64,000 nucleotides of DNA from Asticcacaulis solisilvae (GCF_017875235.1 NZ_JAGGMI010000006.1:248001-312000), one strand, 5' to 3'. Counted from the first letter of the stretch, positions 52,430-61,782 are shown. A program made the numbers and translations. The notes: generated from the sequence alone by a model not told the origin.

Positions 52430-52710
52430 GTCCACAGATTGCACAGATTAGCACGGATGATCCGTGCAGGTGGGCGGCCTGTGTCTTATCAAATCTGATC
52501 CCGACGGCGCAAAGCGCCTTCATTTCATTAAAGTATCGCGCGCCTCAGCTTCCCCACGCACGGATCAGCTGTGCTAGAGCGATATGGCGAAAAGTGCCAA
52601 GATGCGTTTTTTGGGGTTTTCGCCTTAAATATCGCGACAAAACAAAAACTTAGATCGGTATGATGTTTCCACTTAAAATCATACCGATCTAAGCTGTGCA
52701 ATCTGTGGAC
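52430..52710. mobile_element. Gene-less counterpart of the GxxExxY element
   Basis: GTCCACAGATTGCACAG at 52430-52446 recurs inverted at 52694-52710 (17 of 17). It is the outer part of the arm found at 6989 and 7443. No GxxExxY reading frame lies inside; a complete family-2 repeat occupies 52575-52693 and abuts the right arm. A GCACGGATGATCCGTGC hairpin follows the left arm. This 316-bp ptsN-hsp20 gap holds nothing else recognisable. Confidence 0.55.
52575..52693. repeat. Family-2 palindromic repeat, copy R2c
   Basis: This is an inverted and nearly identical copy of 30770-30884, with only a few substitutions and small indels over about 113 bp. It is nested inside the GTCCACAGATT inverted-repeat pair. 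Confidence 0.8.
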
Positions 52711-52722
52711 AACAACCGTAAG

Positions 52723-53139
52723 TCAGATCACGCTGATCGGTATGATCTGGAACTCATCGGGCAGTTCCGGCCGAATCAGGTCGATGTGCAGCAGGCCATA
52801 GGCCAGCTCCGCCCCCTTCACCTCGAAACCATCACTGAGCACGAAGCCGCGATTGAAGGCGCGCAGGCCAATGCCACGATGCAGGAACTCCCGCGCCTCG
52901 GGTTCGCCGGCGCGTTCCCGGGTGGCAACGACCATTAGCTGGCGGCCCTTGACCTCGACGCGCAGCTGGTCCTGCGTAAAGCCCGCCACCGCGATGCTGA
53001 TACGGATATGGTCGCTGGTGACCTGCTCGACATTGTAGGGCGGGTAGTTGTCGTGGCTGCGGCCGACGCGCTCGATCATCAGGCGCATGTCGTCGAAGCC
53101 GAGTAGGAACGGGCTGTCGAAGACGACTGTGCGAGACAT
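52723..53139 (-). CDS. Hsp20-family small heat-shock protein
   Basis: A 138-residue IbpA-like holdase. NYPPYNVEQVTSDHIRISIAVAGFTQDQLRVEVKGRQLMVVATRE is the alpha-crystallin start. FLHRGIGLRAFNRGFVLSDGFEVKGAELAYGLLHIDLIRPELP completes the domain. The C-terminal IxI-like tail is QIIPISVI. It follows an alpha/beta hydrolase gene by four bases. Confidence 0.93.
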   Translation of the reverse strand: MSRTVVFDSPFLLGFDDMRLMIERVGRSHDNYPPYNVEQVTSDHIRISIAVAGFTQDQLRVEVKGRQLMVVATRERAGEPEAREFLHRGIGLRAFNRGFVLSDGFEVKGAELAYGLLHIDLIRPELPDEFQIIPISVI

Positions 53140-53143
53140 AAGG

Positions 53144-54055
53144 TTAGCCTTGGCTCTCCAGGAAGTCGGTAATCGCCGCCCGCGCCGTCGGTTCGGTCAG
53201 CATGGGGGCGTGACCGACATAGTCGATATCGACGCGGCTGAAGTCGCTCGACATGGCCTCCATCGCCTGGGCTTCGGTGTCTTCCAGCAGGTCCGACAGG
53301 GCGCCACGGACCAGCAGGATACGGCGGCCGGTCGCCAGGCTCATATAGCACGGCGCCATGTCATAAGTGCTGGACGTCACGGTCACGCTCTTGAAGGCCT
53401 CGGTGATGCGCGGATCATACGCCAGGCGCAGCAAGCCATCGCGGCCCTTGATGAAGACGCGCTTGGCGAACTTCTGCCAGTCCGACGGCGAATAGTTGGG
53501 GAAGGCGACGCGGTTGGCTTCGGCGATATAGACGGCGGCGTCGTGCCAGTTCTTGAAAACCTGATGCGCCTGCGAGGCGTAGGAAGAGATGCGCGCCAGC
53601 CCCTTGGACGACAGGACCGGGCCGACATCATTGAGCACGGCGGCCTTGATCAGGGTCGGACGCAGGGTCGACAGCACCATGGTGATCAGTCCGCCCATCG
53701 ACGTGCCGACAAAGATCGCCTGGCCGATGCCCATGCTGTCGCACAGATCCAGGATGTCGCGGGCGTAGGTCCAGATGTGGTAGTTCATCGGGTCCTGATC
53801 TTTTTCCGACAGGCCGCGGCCGCGGATGTCCGGCACGATGACGCGGCGGTCAAGCGCGGCGATATAAGGCGCGACGTCTTCGAAATCGGCGGAGTTGCGC
53901 GTCAGGCCATGCAGGCAGATGACCGGGAGACGCACGCGGCCGGGGCTGGCCGGATAGTCGCGCGCATAGAGCCTTAAACCATCATCGGTCGACCACCACC
54001 GGTCCTGATAGGCCGGCGGCTTCCGCAACAAGAGACCGCGATCGGAATGGTGCAT
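53144..54055 (-). CDS. Alpha/beta hydrolase
   Basis: A 303-residue hydrolase of the classical fold. VICLHGLTRNSADFEDVAPYI (oxyanion loop), PDIRGRGLSEK, FVGTSMGGLITMVL (Ser nucleophile), RGALSDLL (acid) and YVGHAPMLTEP (His) are in order. Substrate unknown. ATG 54055 (MHHSDRG) is chosen; the very long open frame upstream is antisense to the next gene. The small heat-shock gene is directly downstream. Confidence 0.88.
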   Translation of the reverse strand: MHHSDRGLLLRKPPAYQDRWWSTDDGLRLYARDYPASPGRVRLPVICLHGLTRNSADFEDVAPYIAALDRRVIVPDIRGRGLSEKDQDPMNYHIWTYARDILDLCDSMGIGQAIFVGTSMGGLITMVLSTLRPTLIKAAVLNDVGPVLSSKGLARISSYASQAHQVFKNWHDAAVYIAEANRVAFPNYSPSDWQKFAKRVFIKGRDGLLRLAYDPRITEAFKSVTVTSSTYDMAPCYMSLATGRRILLVRGALSDLLEDTEAQAMEAMSSDFSRVDIDYVGHAPMLTEPTARAAITDFLESQG

Positions 54056-54383
54056 TTCACCCGCCTCATGATCCGGTTGACGGTGCGAAGACGGTTTCAG
54101 ACTGAGCAAGAGGCCACCTGATTGGGGAAAAGTTAACCCTGATTGATGATTCTTTACAGCAATTCCCTCATTTTGCGCGTAAAAAATGCATGATCGAAGC
54201 GCGCGGCGAACCCCGACTTGCTTTTCGCGGGCACTGTGGCTATGACGCGCCATCGGGCCGCTCAGGACGGCCCGGCCCCACGAAAGGCGCGTGCCCTCCT
54301 GACGGATGATATCCAATACGACAATCTGCTCTTTTGCGGTCTTCACGGGATGGGGAAAAGGCCGGTAGCAAAGGAGTTTCCCC
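54056..54383. other. 328-bp divergent intergenic region
   Basis: This lies between the alpha/beta hydrolase and the frameshifted gene. It contains a TTGATGATTCTTTACAGCAAT stretch that could hold promoters and a GGGCCGCTCAGGACGGCCC hairpin near 54256-54274. No gene or repeat of the families above is seen. Confidence 0.4.
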
Positions 54384-54882
54384 ATGCCTGAACAGGCAAC
54401 CCTTTCCATCGATTCCCTGAAACGCGATGCCGCGCGCCTGCTGAAACAGGCCCGTGCCGGTGATGACGCCGCGCTCAAACGCTTTACATCCCTGCGCAGT
54501 CCGCCTGAGACCCTGCAACTGAAGCACGCCCTGGCCGTCGTGGCCGATGAGGCAGGTTTCGACAGCTGGACCGAGCTGAAGCAGGCGCAGTCGGGTCTCG
54601 ATTTTTCCGAGTTCTTCGCCGGTCCGTCTTTTAGAGATAGCCTCAATCCGTGGTTCAACAACTACGAGGAGGCGCGGGCATTTTCATTCCGCCAATGGCG
54701 GTGTGCTGCTGCCGTACCGCCACCACTTCTTCGTCAGTTCGCAGGCCATGCTAGGACGGCTGGGCTTTGAAGCTGACCATCCCGACTGGCGCGACATCGG
54801 CTACGATTTCGTCCGGCCGGTTTCGGAAGCGGCACATGCCCGTATCAAGGCCAGTTTGCAACGCCGTTTCGGCAATCGCTAA
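54384..54882 (+). pseudogene. Frameshifted gene of unknown family
   Basis: The start is excellent (AAAGGAG eight bases before ATG 54384). The first part encodes SLKRDAARLLKQARAGDDAALKRF ... DEAGFDSWTELKQ, an ankyrin-like or HEAT-like helical start, then SLNPWFNNYEEARAF. After four T at 54681-54684 the frame is lost (track runs to a stop at 54770). One base fewer restores HSANGGVLLPYRHHFFVSSQAMLGRLGF and DWRDIGYDFVRPV, ending at TAA 54882. So this is a ~165-residue gene with a single-base insertion, a sequencing error, or slippage at the T-run. Confidence 0.8.
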
Positions 54883-55036
54883 AACGAGATCGCTCCCGCT
54901 GCCATTAGCGGGAGCGATTGCTATATTTGAAAATAATTTTATTGCCGAAAAGCCATGACGTGGTAGCCTGTGAGGTGCCGGGCTAACCAACAATCAGAAA
55001 CTGGCGCAAATGCTAGATAAAGCAGGGATGACGATA

Positions 55037-57400
55037 ATGAAGGCTCCGCGAATTACACGCCGTACGGCGATGACCTCTGCCGCCGCCTTGAGTGGACTGG
55101 CTTTTGTGCCCAATATCGGCCTAGCTGTGACACCGGTGTCCACGCTAAATGACCTGACGCTGTGGTACAAGGGACCTGCCATCGAATGGACCGACGCCCT
55201 GCCGCTCGGCAATGGCCGGCTGGGCGCCATGGTTTTCGGCGGCGTGGCGCGCGAACGCCTGCAACTGAATGAAGACACCCTCTATGCCGGCGCGCCCTAT
55301 CAGCCCGCCAATCCGACGGCGCTGACGGCGCTGCCGGAAGTGCGCAAGCTGATCTTCGCCGGCAAGTATCTCGAAGCCCAGGAACTGATCCAGGCGCAGA
55401 TGATGGCCGATCCGATCCGCCAGGTGTCGTACCAGACGATCGGCGAGATGTGGCTGACCTTTGGCGTATCGTCCAATGCTTCGGGATATCGCCGCGAGCT
55501 GGACCTGACGCGCGCCCTGTCGACCGTGACCTATCGTCAGAACGGTGTGAATTTCAAACGCGAGACCTTCATTTCGCCGGTAGACCAGGTGCTGGTCATG
55601 CGCCTGACCGCTGACACACCCGGTAGCATCGACTTTCAGCTCGGCTTTGAAACGCCACAGGTCGGCAATGTCGTCATCGATGGCGTGCGAGATATCGTGC
55701 TTTCCGGCCGCAATGGTCCGCATGCCGGCAAGGACGGCGCGCTGCGCTTTGAAAGCCGCGTCCGTGTGGTGGCTGAAGGCGGCGTGCAGACCTCGGGCAC
55801 CGACGAACTGGTCGTCAAGACTGCCGACAGCGTCATGATCTTCATGGCGGCCGCCACCAACTACAAATCCTTCCGTGATGTTTCGGGCGATCCGACAGCG
55901 ATCACCAAGGCGCAGATCGATAAGGCGGCCAGCAAGAGCTGGGATCAGCTCTATGCTGTTCATCTGGCCGAGCACCAACGTCTGTTCAACCGCGTGTCGG
56001 TCGATTTCGGCCGCACGGCCTTTGCCGACCTGGCCACCAATGAACGCATCGCCAAGTCGCAGACCCAGGATGATCCGGCACTGGCGGCCCTCTATTTCCA
56101 GTACGGCCGCTACCTGCTGATCTGCTGTTCGCGGCCGGGCACGCAACCGGCCAACCTGCAGGGACTGTGGAATGAAAAGCTGAACGCGCCCTGGGGCGGC
56201 AAGTACACGATCAACATCAATACCGAAATGAACTACTGGCCGGCGGAACCGACCGACCTGGCCGAATGCGTCGACCCTTTGGTCGCCATGGTGAAGGACA
56301 TAGCCATCACCGGTTCTGAGACGGCGAAGATTATGTATGGCGCGCGCGGCTGGGTGACCCACCACAATACCGACCTGTGGCGCGCCACCGGCCCGATCGA
56401 CGCGGCCTTTTACGGCACCTGGCCGACGGGCGGCGCCTGGCTGTGCCTGCACCTGTGGGACCGTTACGACTACGGCCGAGATACCGCCTATCTGAAAGAT
56501 ATCTATCCGCTGCTGAAAGGCGCGTCGCAGTTCTTTGTTGATGCGCTGGTGAAGGACCCGGTGTCCGGCTACATGGTCACGGCGCCGTCGATTTCACCGG
56601 AAAACCGCCACAAGTTCGGCACCTCGATCTGCGCCGGCCCGACAATGGACATGCAGATCATCCGCGACCTGTTCAACAATACGCTCAAGGCCGCCGAGAT
56701 TCTGAAAACCGACAAGACTTTCCGCAAGGAGGTTATGGCCCTGCGCGATCAGCTGGTGCCGAACCAAATCGGCAAGGCCGGCCAGCTTCAGGAATGGAAG
56801 GACGATTGGGACATGGAGGCGCATGATATGCACCACCGCCACGTCTCACACCTCTATGGCGCCTTTCCATCGTCGCAGATCACCGCCCGGCACACGCCGG
56901 ACCTGGCCAATGCGGCAAAAAAGTCCTTGGACATGCGCGGCGACCTGTCGACCGGCTGGGCGATCGCCTGGCGGATCAACCTGTGGGCGCGTCTCGGTGA
57001 AGGCGATCGCGCGCACAGCATTCTGAAGTTATTATTGGGGCCGGACCGGACCTATCCCAACATGTTTGACGCCCACCCGCCGTTCCAGATCGACGGCAAT
57101 TTCGGTGGGACGTCGGGCATGACCGAGATGGTGTTGCAGTCCTATAATGACGAGATCCTGATCCTGCCGGCCTTGCCGAAGGCCTGGCCGAAGGGTGCGG
57201 TCAAGGGATTGAAAGCGCGTGGGGGTGTGGGGGTCGATCTAGCGTGGCGCGATGGCGCGCCCGAGCGGCTGACCTTACGTGCCAAATCAGCTATCAAGAC
57301 GCGGTTGGTTCATGGGGAACAGGCGCTGGATATCGCGTTGAAGGCGGGTGAGACGGTCAGCTACGGCTATACTGATGGCAAGTTGGTGGTGATCGCTTAA
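55037..57400 (+). CDS. GH95-family alpha-L-fucosidase-like glycoside hydrolase
   Basis: A 787-residue exported enzyme. The N-terminus RITRRTAMTSAAALSGLAF has a twin-arginine-type signal. The N-terminal beta domain begins LWYKGPAIEWTDALPLGNGRLGAMVFGG, the GH95 signature. NINTEMNYWPAEPTDLAE (Asn393/Asn395) and PPFQIDGNFGGTSGMTEM (Asp686) match catalytic-site residues known for bifidobacterial AfcA. GH95 enzymes cleave alpha-1,2-fucosides or alpha-L-galactosides. The start could also be nine bases earlier. Confidence 0.92.
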   Translation: MKAPRITRRTAMTSAAALSGLAFVPNIGLAVTPVSTLNDLTLWYKGPAIEWTDALPLGNGRLGAMVFGGVARERLQLNEDTLYAGAPYQPANPTALTALPEVRKLIFAGKYLEAQELIQAQMMADPIRQVSYQTIGEMWLTFGVSSNASGYRRELDLTRALSTVTYRQNGVNFKRETFISPVDQVLVMRLTADTPGSIDFQLGFETPQVGNVVIDGVRDIVLSGRNGPHAGKDGALRFESRVRVVAEGGVQTSGTDELVVKTADSVMIFMAAATNYKSFRDVSGDPTAITKAQIDKAASKSWDQLYAVHLAEHQRLFNRVSVDFGRTAFADLATNERIAKSQTQDDPALAALYFQYGRYLLICCSRPGTQPANLQGLWNEKLNAPWGGKYTININTEMNYWPAEPTDLAECVDPLVAMVKDIAITGSETAKIMYGARGWVTHHNTDLWRATGPIDAAFYGTWPTGGAWLCLHLWDRYDYGRDTAYLKDIYPLLKGASQFFVDALVKDPVSGYMVTAPSISPENRHKFGTSICAGPTMDMQIIRDLFNNTLKAAEILKTDKTFRKEVMALRDQLVPNQIGKAGQLQEWKDDWDMEAHDMHHRHVSHLYGAFPSSQITARHTPDLANAAKKSLDMRGDLSTGWAIAWRINLWARLGEGDRAHSILKLLLGPDRTYPNMFDAHPPFQIDGNFGGTSGMTEMVLQSYNDEILILPALPKAWPKGAVKGLKARGGVGVDLAWRDGAPERLTLRAKSAIKTRLVHGEQALDIALKAGETVSYGYTDGKLVVIA

Positions 57401-57402
57401 GT

Positions 57403-57580
57403 AAGAAACCCCACCACCACATCTCATTCGCGATTGCTTACGCAATGTCTCACTCGTGCGGTCCCCCTCCCCATCGCTTCGCGACAGGGAGGAGTGATCG
57501 CGCTCTGTATCTCCTCCCTGTCGCGAAGCGATGGGGAGGGGGACCACGCCGTGAAACGGCGTGGTGGTGGGGCCTCTTGC
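57403..57580. repeat. Family-1 nested inverted repeat, copy F
   Basis: This is the best-preserved core: 35-base arms at 57460-57494 and 57511-57545 are perfectly complementary around a 16-base loop. The outer ends AAGAAACCCCACCACCAC and GGTGGTGGGGCCTCTT pair imperfectly. It fills the space between the convergent GH95 and rimO stop codons. Confidence 0.85.
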
Positions 57581-57590
57581 TGTCTTTCGA

Positions 57591-59000
57591 CTAACGCCGC
57601 GAAATCAGATTGTGCATCCGGCGGTTGGTCACCGCACCTGGCACGCGGTTGAGCTTGATCAAGCCTTCCGGCTCGCCCCACAGGTCGTAGGCATCGGCCT
57701 TGGTCACCTTGGCCTTGACGATGTCGCCGGCCTTGAGACCCGTAAAGCCCTTCAGGAAGATATGGCCGTCGATTTCCGGCGCGTCCCCCTTGGTGCGGGC
57801 GATGGCGGTGCCGTCATTGCGGATGTCATCGACGATGGCGTCTTCGATGCGGCCGACCTTGTTGGCCAGCTTCTGCGCCGAAATGCGCGAAGCGACGGCC
57901 ATGAAGCGCGCCAGGCGGTCCTGTTTGACCTCTTCCGGTACATGATCGGGCAGCAGCTTGGCCGCCGCGCCTTCGACATTTTCGTAGGCAAAGGCGCCGA
58001 CGCGATCGATCTGCGCCGCTTCCAGCCAGTCAAGCAGCAGGTTGAAATCGGCCTCGGTCTCGCCCGGGAAACCGACGACGAAGGTCGAGCGCAAGGTCAG
58101 ATCCGGACAGACTTCGCGCCAGCTCTCAATGCGTTGCAGCGTCTTGTCCTGGTTGCCGGGCCGCTTCATCAGTTTGAGGATTTTCGGGCTGGCATGCTGG
58201 AACGGAATGTCCAGGTACGGCAGGATCTTACCTTCGGCCATCAGGGGGATGACCGCGTTCACGTGCGGATACGGATAGACATAGTGCATCCGCGCCCACA
58301 CACCCAGTTCGCCCAGGCCACGCGCCAGGTCCTCGAACGAGGCATCCCAGTTCTGGCCGCGCCATTCGCTTTGAGCGTACTTGATGTCGAGCCCATAGGC
58401 CGAGGTATCCTGGCTGACGACCAGCAGCTCCTTGACGCCGGACTTGGCCAGGGTTTCGGCCTCGCGCAGGACTTCGGCGATCGGGCGCGAAGCCAGGTCG
58501 CCGCGCAGGGACGGGATGATACAGAAGGAGCAGCGGTGGTCGCAGCCTTCGGAAATCTTGAGATAGGCGTAGTGTTTTGGTGTCAGGCGGACGCCGGGGC
58601 CCTCTTCGGGAACCAGCGAGCGGAAAGGATCGGGCTTGGGCGGGACAATGTTGTGGACCGCGTCCATGACGGCTTCGTACTGGTGCGCGCCGGTAACGGC
58701 GGCGACGTTCGGAAAGCGCGAACGGATCAGCTCTTCCTCGCCGCCCATGCAGCCGGTGACAACGACCTTGCCGTTCTTGGCCATGGCCTCGCCGATGGCG
58801 TTCAGGCTCTCTTCCTTGGCCGAGTCAAGGAAACCGCAGGTGTTGACGACAACGACATCGGCGCCGTCGTAATCGGCCGCGGTGCTATAGCCTTCGCCGC
58901 GCAGACGGGTCAGGATACGTTCGGAATCGACCAGGGCCTTGGGGCAGCCCAGCGACACGAAGCCCACCTTGGGCGCGGCAATGTTAGCGGTATCATTCAT
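57591..59000 (-). CDS. rimO: Ribosomal protein S12 methylthiotransferase RimO
   Basis: A 469-residue radical-SAM enzyme that modifies S12 Asp88. The N-terminal UPF0004 domain has [32 protein letters not shown] and TGCMG with three cluster cysteines. The radical-SAM site is [17 protein letters not shown] near residue 150, and a C-terminal TRAM domain follows ([27 protein letters not shown]). Full length. Confidence 0.96.
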   Translation of the reverse strand: MNDTANIAAPKVGFVSLGCPKALVDSERILTRLRGEGYSTAADYDGADVVVVNTCGFLDSAKEESLNAIGEAMAKNGKVVVTGCMGGEEELIRSRFPNVAAVTGAHQYEAVMDAVHNIVPPKPDPFRSLVPEEGPGVRLTPKHYAYLKISEGCDHRCSFCIIPSLRGDLASRPIAEVLREAETLAKSGVKELLVVSQDTSAYGLDIKYAQSEWRGQNWDASFEDLARGLGELGVWARMHYVYPYPHVNAVIPLMAEGKILPYLDIPFQHASPKILKLMKRPGNQDKTLQRIESWREVCPDLTLRSTFVVGFPGETEADFNLLLDWLEAAQIDRVGAFAYENVEGAAAKLLPDHVPEEVKQDRLARFMAVASRISAQKLANKVGRIEDAIVDDIRNDGTAIARTKGDAPEIDGHIFLKGFTGLKAGDIVKAKVTKADAYDLWGEPEGLIKLNRVPGAVTNRRMHNLISRR

Positions 59001-59135
59001 TACAAAAAAGTACTTGAGTTTGTCTGGGGAACAGTCTTTATGGCCCCCAATACCGAAAATTCCCGCCGGTTGAAAGCCAATTCCCGACCTAGATAGTCAG
59101 GAACCTTCCGGCTGCCAGATCCAAGAGGGTTTCAA

Positions 59136-59789
59136 ATGCTACTTTTCGCCGACACCGCCGACACTGCCATCCTGGCCGAGCTCAACGAAGCCGGTCTGGT
59201 CGACGGCGTGACCACCAACCCGACCATCATCGCCAAGTCGGGCCGCAATATCGCCGAAGTCATCAAGGAAATCTGCGAACTGATCGAAGGTCCGATCTCG
59301 GCGGAAGTTGCTGCCGTCGATGCCGCGACCATGATCAAGGAAGGCGAAAAGCTGGCCCAGATCGCGTCGAACGTGGTCATCAAGGTACCGCTGACGATCG
59401 ACGGCCTGAAGGCGACGCGCGAGTTTTCGTCGCAGGGTCTGATGACCAATGTGACCCTGTGCTTCTCGGTCAACCAGGCGCTGCTGGCCGCCAAGGCCGG
59501 CGCGACCTTCGTGTCGCCGTTCGTCGGCCGTCTGGACGACCAGGGCGCCGATGGCATGCAACTGATCCACGACATCCGCGCGCTGTACGACAACTACGAC
59601 TTCGATACCGAAATCCTGGCGGCGAGCTTGCGCAACACCAAGCACGTCGAACAGGCTGCCCTGGCTGGCGCCGACTGCGCGACCCTGCCGCCGTCGCTGT
59701 TCAAGGACATGGTCAAGCACCCGCTGACGGACAAGGGCCTGGAAACCTTCATGGCGGACTGGGCGAAGACGGGCCAGTCGATCCTGTAA
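59136..59789 (+). CDS. Transaldolase / fructose-6-phosphate aldolase-type enzyme
   Basis: A 217-residue TIM-barrel aldolase of the short (FSA/TalC) transaldolase group. [33 protein letters not shown], the Schiff-base lysine segment NVVIKVPLT and [14 protein letters not shown] are characteristic. Whether it acts as transaldolase or fructose-6-phosphate aldolase cannot be told. GAGGG precedes ATG 59136. It ends in a hairpin-terminator-hairpin module. Confidence 0.93.
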   Translation: MLLFADTADTAILAELNEAGLVDGVTTNPTIIAKSGRNIAEVIKEICELIEGPISAEVAAVDAATMIKEGEKLAQIASNVVIKVPLTIDGLKATREFSSQGLMTNVTLCFSVNQALLAAKAGATFVSPFVGRLDDQGADGMQLIHDIRALYDNYDFDTEILAASLRNTKHVEQAALAGADCATLPPSLFKDMVKHPLTDKGLETFMADWAKTGQSIL

Positions 59790-59800
59790 AATATCGGGGC

Positions 59801-59907
59801 GTGGGGTCCGTGACCCCACAAAGCCTTTGATTAAAAAAGAAAAGCCTGGCCCCCTAAAGGCCAGGCTTTTCTTTTTTAATTGAAGGTCTTGGGGCCGCAG
59901 GCCCCAA
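59801..59907. repeat. Hairpin - terminator - hairpin repeat module
   Basis: The left hairpin is GTGGGGTC (59801-59808) with GACCCCAC (59812-59819), loop CGT. The right is TTGGGGCC (59889-59896) with GGCCCCAA (59900-59907), loop GCA. The terminator lies between. Same design as at 12164 and 42149. Confidence 0.65.
59831..59879 (+). terminator. Terminator of the aldolase gene
   Basis: A perfect 21-bp stem (59831-59851 with 59859-59879, loop CCCTAAA) is GC-rich at the tip with an A/T base, giving TTTTCTTTTTT downstream. It could work in both directions. Confidence 0.95.
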
Positions 59908-59984
59908 ACACCGATCGTTTAAAGAGAGCGATTGACCGTCCAGCCACATCCGGTCAAATACCGGGTAGCAACGCGGGGACGAAA

Positions 59985-60695
59985 ATGCGCAAACTGTTCG
60001 GGATTGTTCTGATGCTGGCCGCCATGGCCATACCGGCCTACGCCAAACCGGCGCTGAAGGCCCTGACGCCCGGCGCGACCATCCTGTTCCAGGGCGATTC
60101 CATCACCGAAGGCGGGCGCTGGGCCGGTGACGACCAGAACCACATTATGGGCCAGGACTATGCCTATATCGTCGCGGCGCAGATCGGCCTCGACTATCCC
60201 GAACGCCGGCTGCTCTTCGTTAATCGCGGTGTCAGCGGCAACACGGTCGTCGATCTTGCCGCCCGCTGGCAGGCCGATACGATCGCGCTCAAGCCCGACG
60301 TGCTGAGCATCATGGTTGGCGTCAACGACACCTTCTACGCGAACGGCCAGTCGCTCGAGACCTATGAACAGACCTACGACACGTTGATTGCCGAGACGTT
60401 GAAGGCGCTGCCCAATGTGAAGATCGTCCTGGGGGAGTCGTTCCTGCTGCCTTCCGGTGGCTACAAGGCCGATTACGAAGCCAAACGTGCCGCGCTCGCC
60501 CCGCGCCAGGCCATAGCGCGCAAGTTGGCGGCCAAGTACAAGCTGCCTCTGGTCGCGTATCAGCGCGCCTTCGACGAAGCGATGAAGCGGGCGCCGGCGG
60601 AACACTGGTCGTGGGATGGCGTCCACCCGACCTATGCTGGCCACGGTCTGATGGCGCGCGAATGGACCAAGACGGTCAACAAGGCGTGGAAGTAG
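59985..60695 (+). CDS. Secreted SGNH/GDSL hydrolase
   Basis: A 236-residue exported esterase. The signal is MRKLFGIVLMLAAMAIPAYA. Block I is FQGDSITEGG (Ser), block II VNRGVSGNT (Gly), block III MVGVNDTFYANG (Asn) and block V WDGVHPTYAGH (Asp, His). Such enzymes often deacetylate plant polysaccharides. ATG 59985 follows ACGCGGGGACG. Together with the GH95 enzyme and the adjacent LacI regulator it hints at hemicellulose or pectin side-chain use (inference). Confidence 0.9.
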   Translation: MRKLFGIVLMLAAMAIPAYAKPALKALTPGATILFQGDSITEGGRWAGDDQNHIMGQDYAYIVAAQIGLDYPERRLLFVNRGVSGNTVVDLAARWQADTIALKPDVLSIMVGVNDTFYANGQSLETYEQTYDTLIAETLKALPNVKIVLGESFLLPSGGYKADYEAKRAALAPRQAIARKLAAKYKLPLVAYQRAFDEAMKRAPAEHWSWDGVHPTYAGHGLMAREWTKTVNKAWK

Positions 60696-60698
60696 GGA

Positions 60699-61718
60699 TT
60701 AGCCGCCGCACGACTCGCGGATAACCAGCCGAGTCGGGATACGGGTCATGTTGACTTTTTCGCCATCGATCAGCTTGGCCAGGGTGTCGACCAGCACACG
60801 GGCAGCGGTTGTCGTGTCCTGGCGCACGGTCGACAGCTCCGGATTGATGCAGGTGCACACCCACAGATCGTCGAAGCCCATGACCGATACGTCCTTCGGA
60901 ACGTTCAGGCCGCGTTTCTGCAGGGTCTGGATGGCGCCGATGGCCAGCAGGTCCGTCACCGCAAAGACGCCGTCGAATCCTGTGCCCTGATCGAGCAGGC
61001 GCTGGATCGCCGCCGCGCCTTCTTCGCGTGAGATAAAACAGTCGATGGCCAGCGCCGGATTGACGCTCAGGCCAGCTTCGGCATGGGCGCGCTGATAACC
61101 TTTGAAGCGCTCGAAAAACTCGGAATGGCGCTCGGAGGCTTCGCCGAGAAACACGATCCGCTTGCGGCCCAGCCGGATCAGGTGTGCGACGGCTTCGTAA
61201 GCGCCGGTTTCGTTATCCGAGCCGACGAACAGGTCGGGTTCGCCCTGCATGACCGGGCCAAAGACGACCCAAGGCTCGCCGATCTCACGCAGCACATCGA
61301 CCTTTTGCTTGTAGGTCTCGAAGTCGCGATATCCGAGGAAGATGATGCCGTCGGCACGGCGCGCAAAACCGTAGTCGGCGCCCCAGTTGGCACTCTGCTT
61401 CTGCAAGCTCACCAGCACGTCGACGCCCTTGTCGCCGGCATAGTCGAGGATCGAACCGATCAGCGGCAGGAAGAACGGATTGATGCGGCTGTCTTCGCTG
61501 TCGAGGTCTTCGGAGACCAGGACAGCAATGGTGTTGATCTTCTTCGAGCGTAGTTTGCGGGCGTTGATATCGACCGTGTAATTGAGCTTGGCAGCGGCTT
61601 CATAGACGCGCCGGCGGACGTCTTCGCTGACCGGATAGGTGTTCGACAGGGCGCGCGATACCGTCGCCTGTGAGACGCCGGCCAGGGCTGCGATGTCGAA
61701 GGAGGTGGGGCGCTTCAT
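60699..61718 (-). CDS. LacI-family transcriptional regulator
   Basis: A 339-residue repressor. The helix-turn-helix is FDIAALAGVSQATVSRALSNTYPVSEDVRRRVYEAAAKLNY and the hinge NARKLRSKK. A periplasmic-binding-protein-like sugar domain follows (NTIAVLVSEDL ... DGVFAVTDLLAIGAIQTLQKRGLNVPKDVSVMGFDD). The ATG at 61718 is the family-typical start (MKRPTSFDIA). Its stop is three bases from the stop of the SGNH gene. Targets may include the nearby carbohydrate genes. Confidence 0.92.
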   Translation of the reverse strand: MKRPTSFDIAALAGVSQATVSRALSNTYPVSEDVRRRVYEAAAKLNYTVDINARKLRSKKINTIAVLVSEDLDSEDSRINPFFLPLIGSILDYAGDKGVDVLVSLQKQSANWGADYGFARRADGIIFLGYRDFETYKQKVDVLREIGEPWVVFGPVMQGEPDLFVGSDNETGAYEAVAHLIRLGRKRIVFLGEASERHSEFFERFKGYQRAHAEAGLSVNPALAIDCFISREEGAAAIQRLLDQGTGFDGVFAVTDLLAIGAIQTLQKRGLNVPKDVSVMGFDDLWVCTCINPELSTVRQDTTTAARVLVDTLAKLIDGEKVNMTRIPTRLVIRESCGG

Positions 61719-61782
61719 GGCATCTTTGTTGTTATTCAATTGAGCATGACATGATCTGTTCGGGGGCTCAAGGGAGAGGTCG

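Noticed and set aside
54056-54661. Roughly 200-residue N-terminal extension of the alpha/beta hydrolase
   Set aside because: It runs antisense through the frameshifted gene and lacks conserved features; ATG 54055 fits the family length.
55145-56452. 435-codon open frame antisense to the GH95 gene
   Set aside because: Compositional artefact opposite a well-defined enzyme.
57561-59096. 511-codon open frame antisense to rimO
   Set aside because: rimO has all radical-SAM motifs on the other strand.
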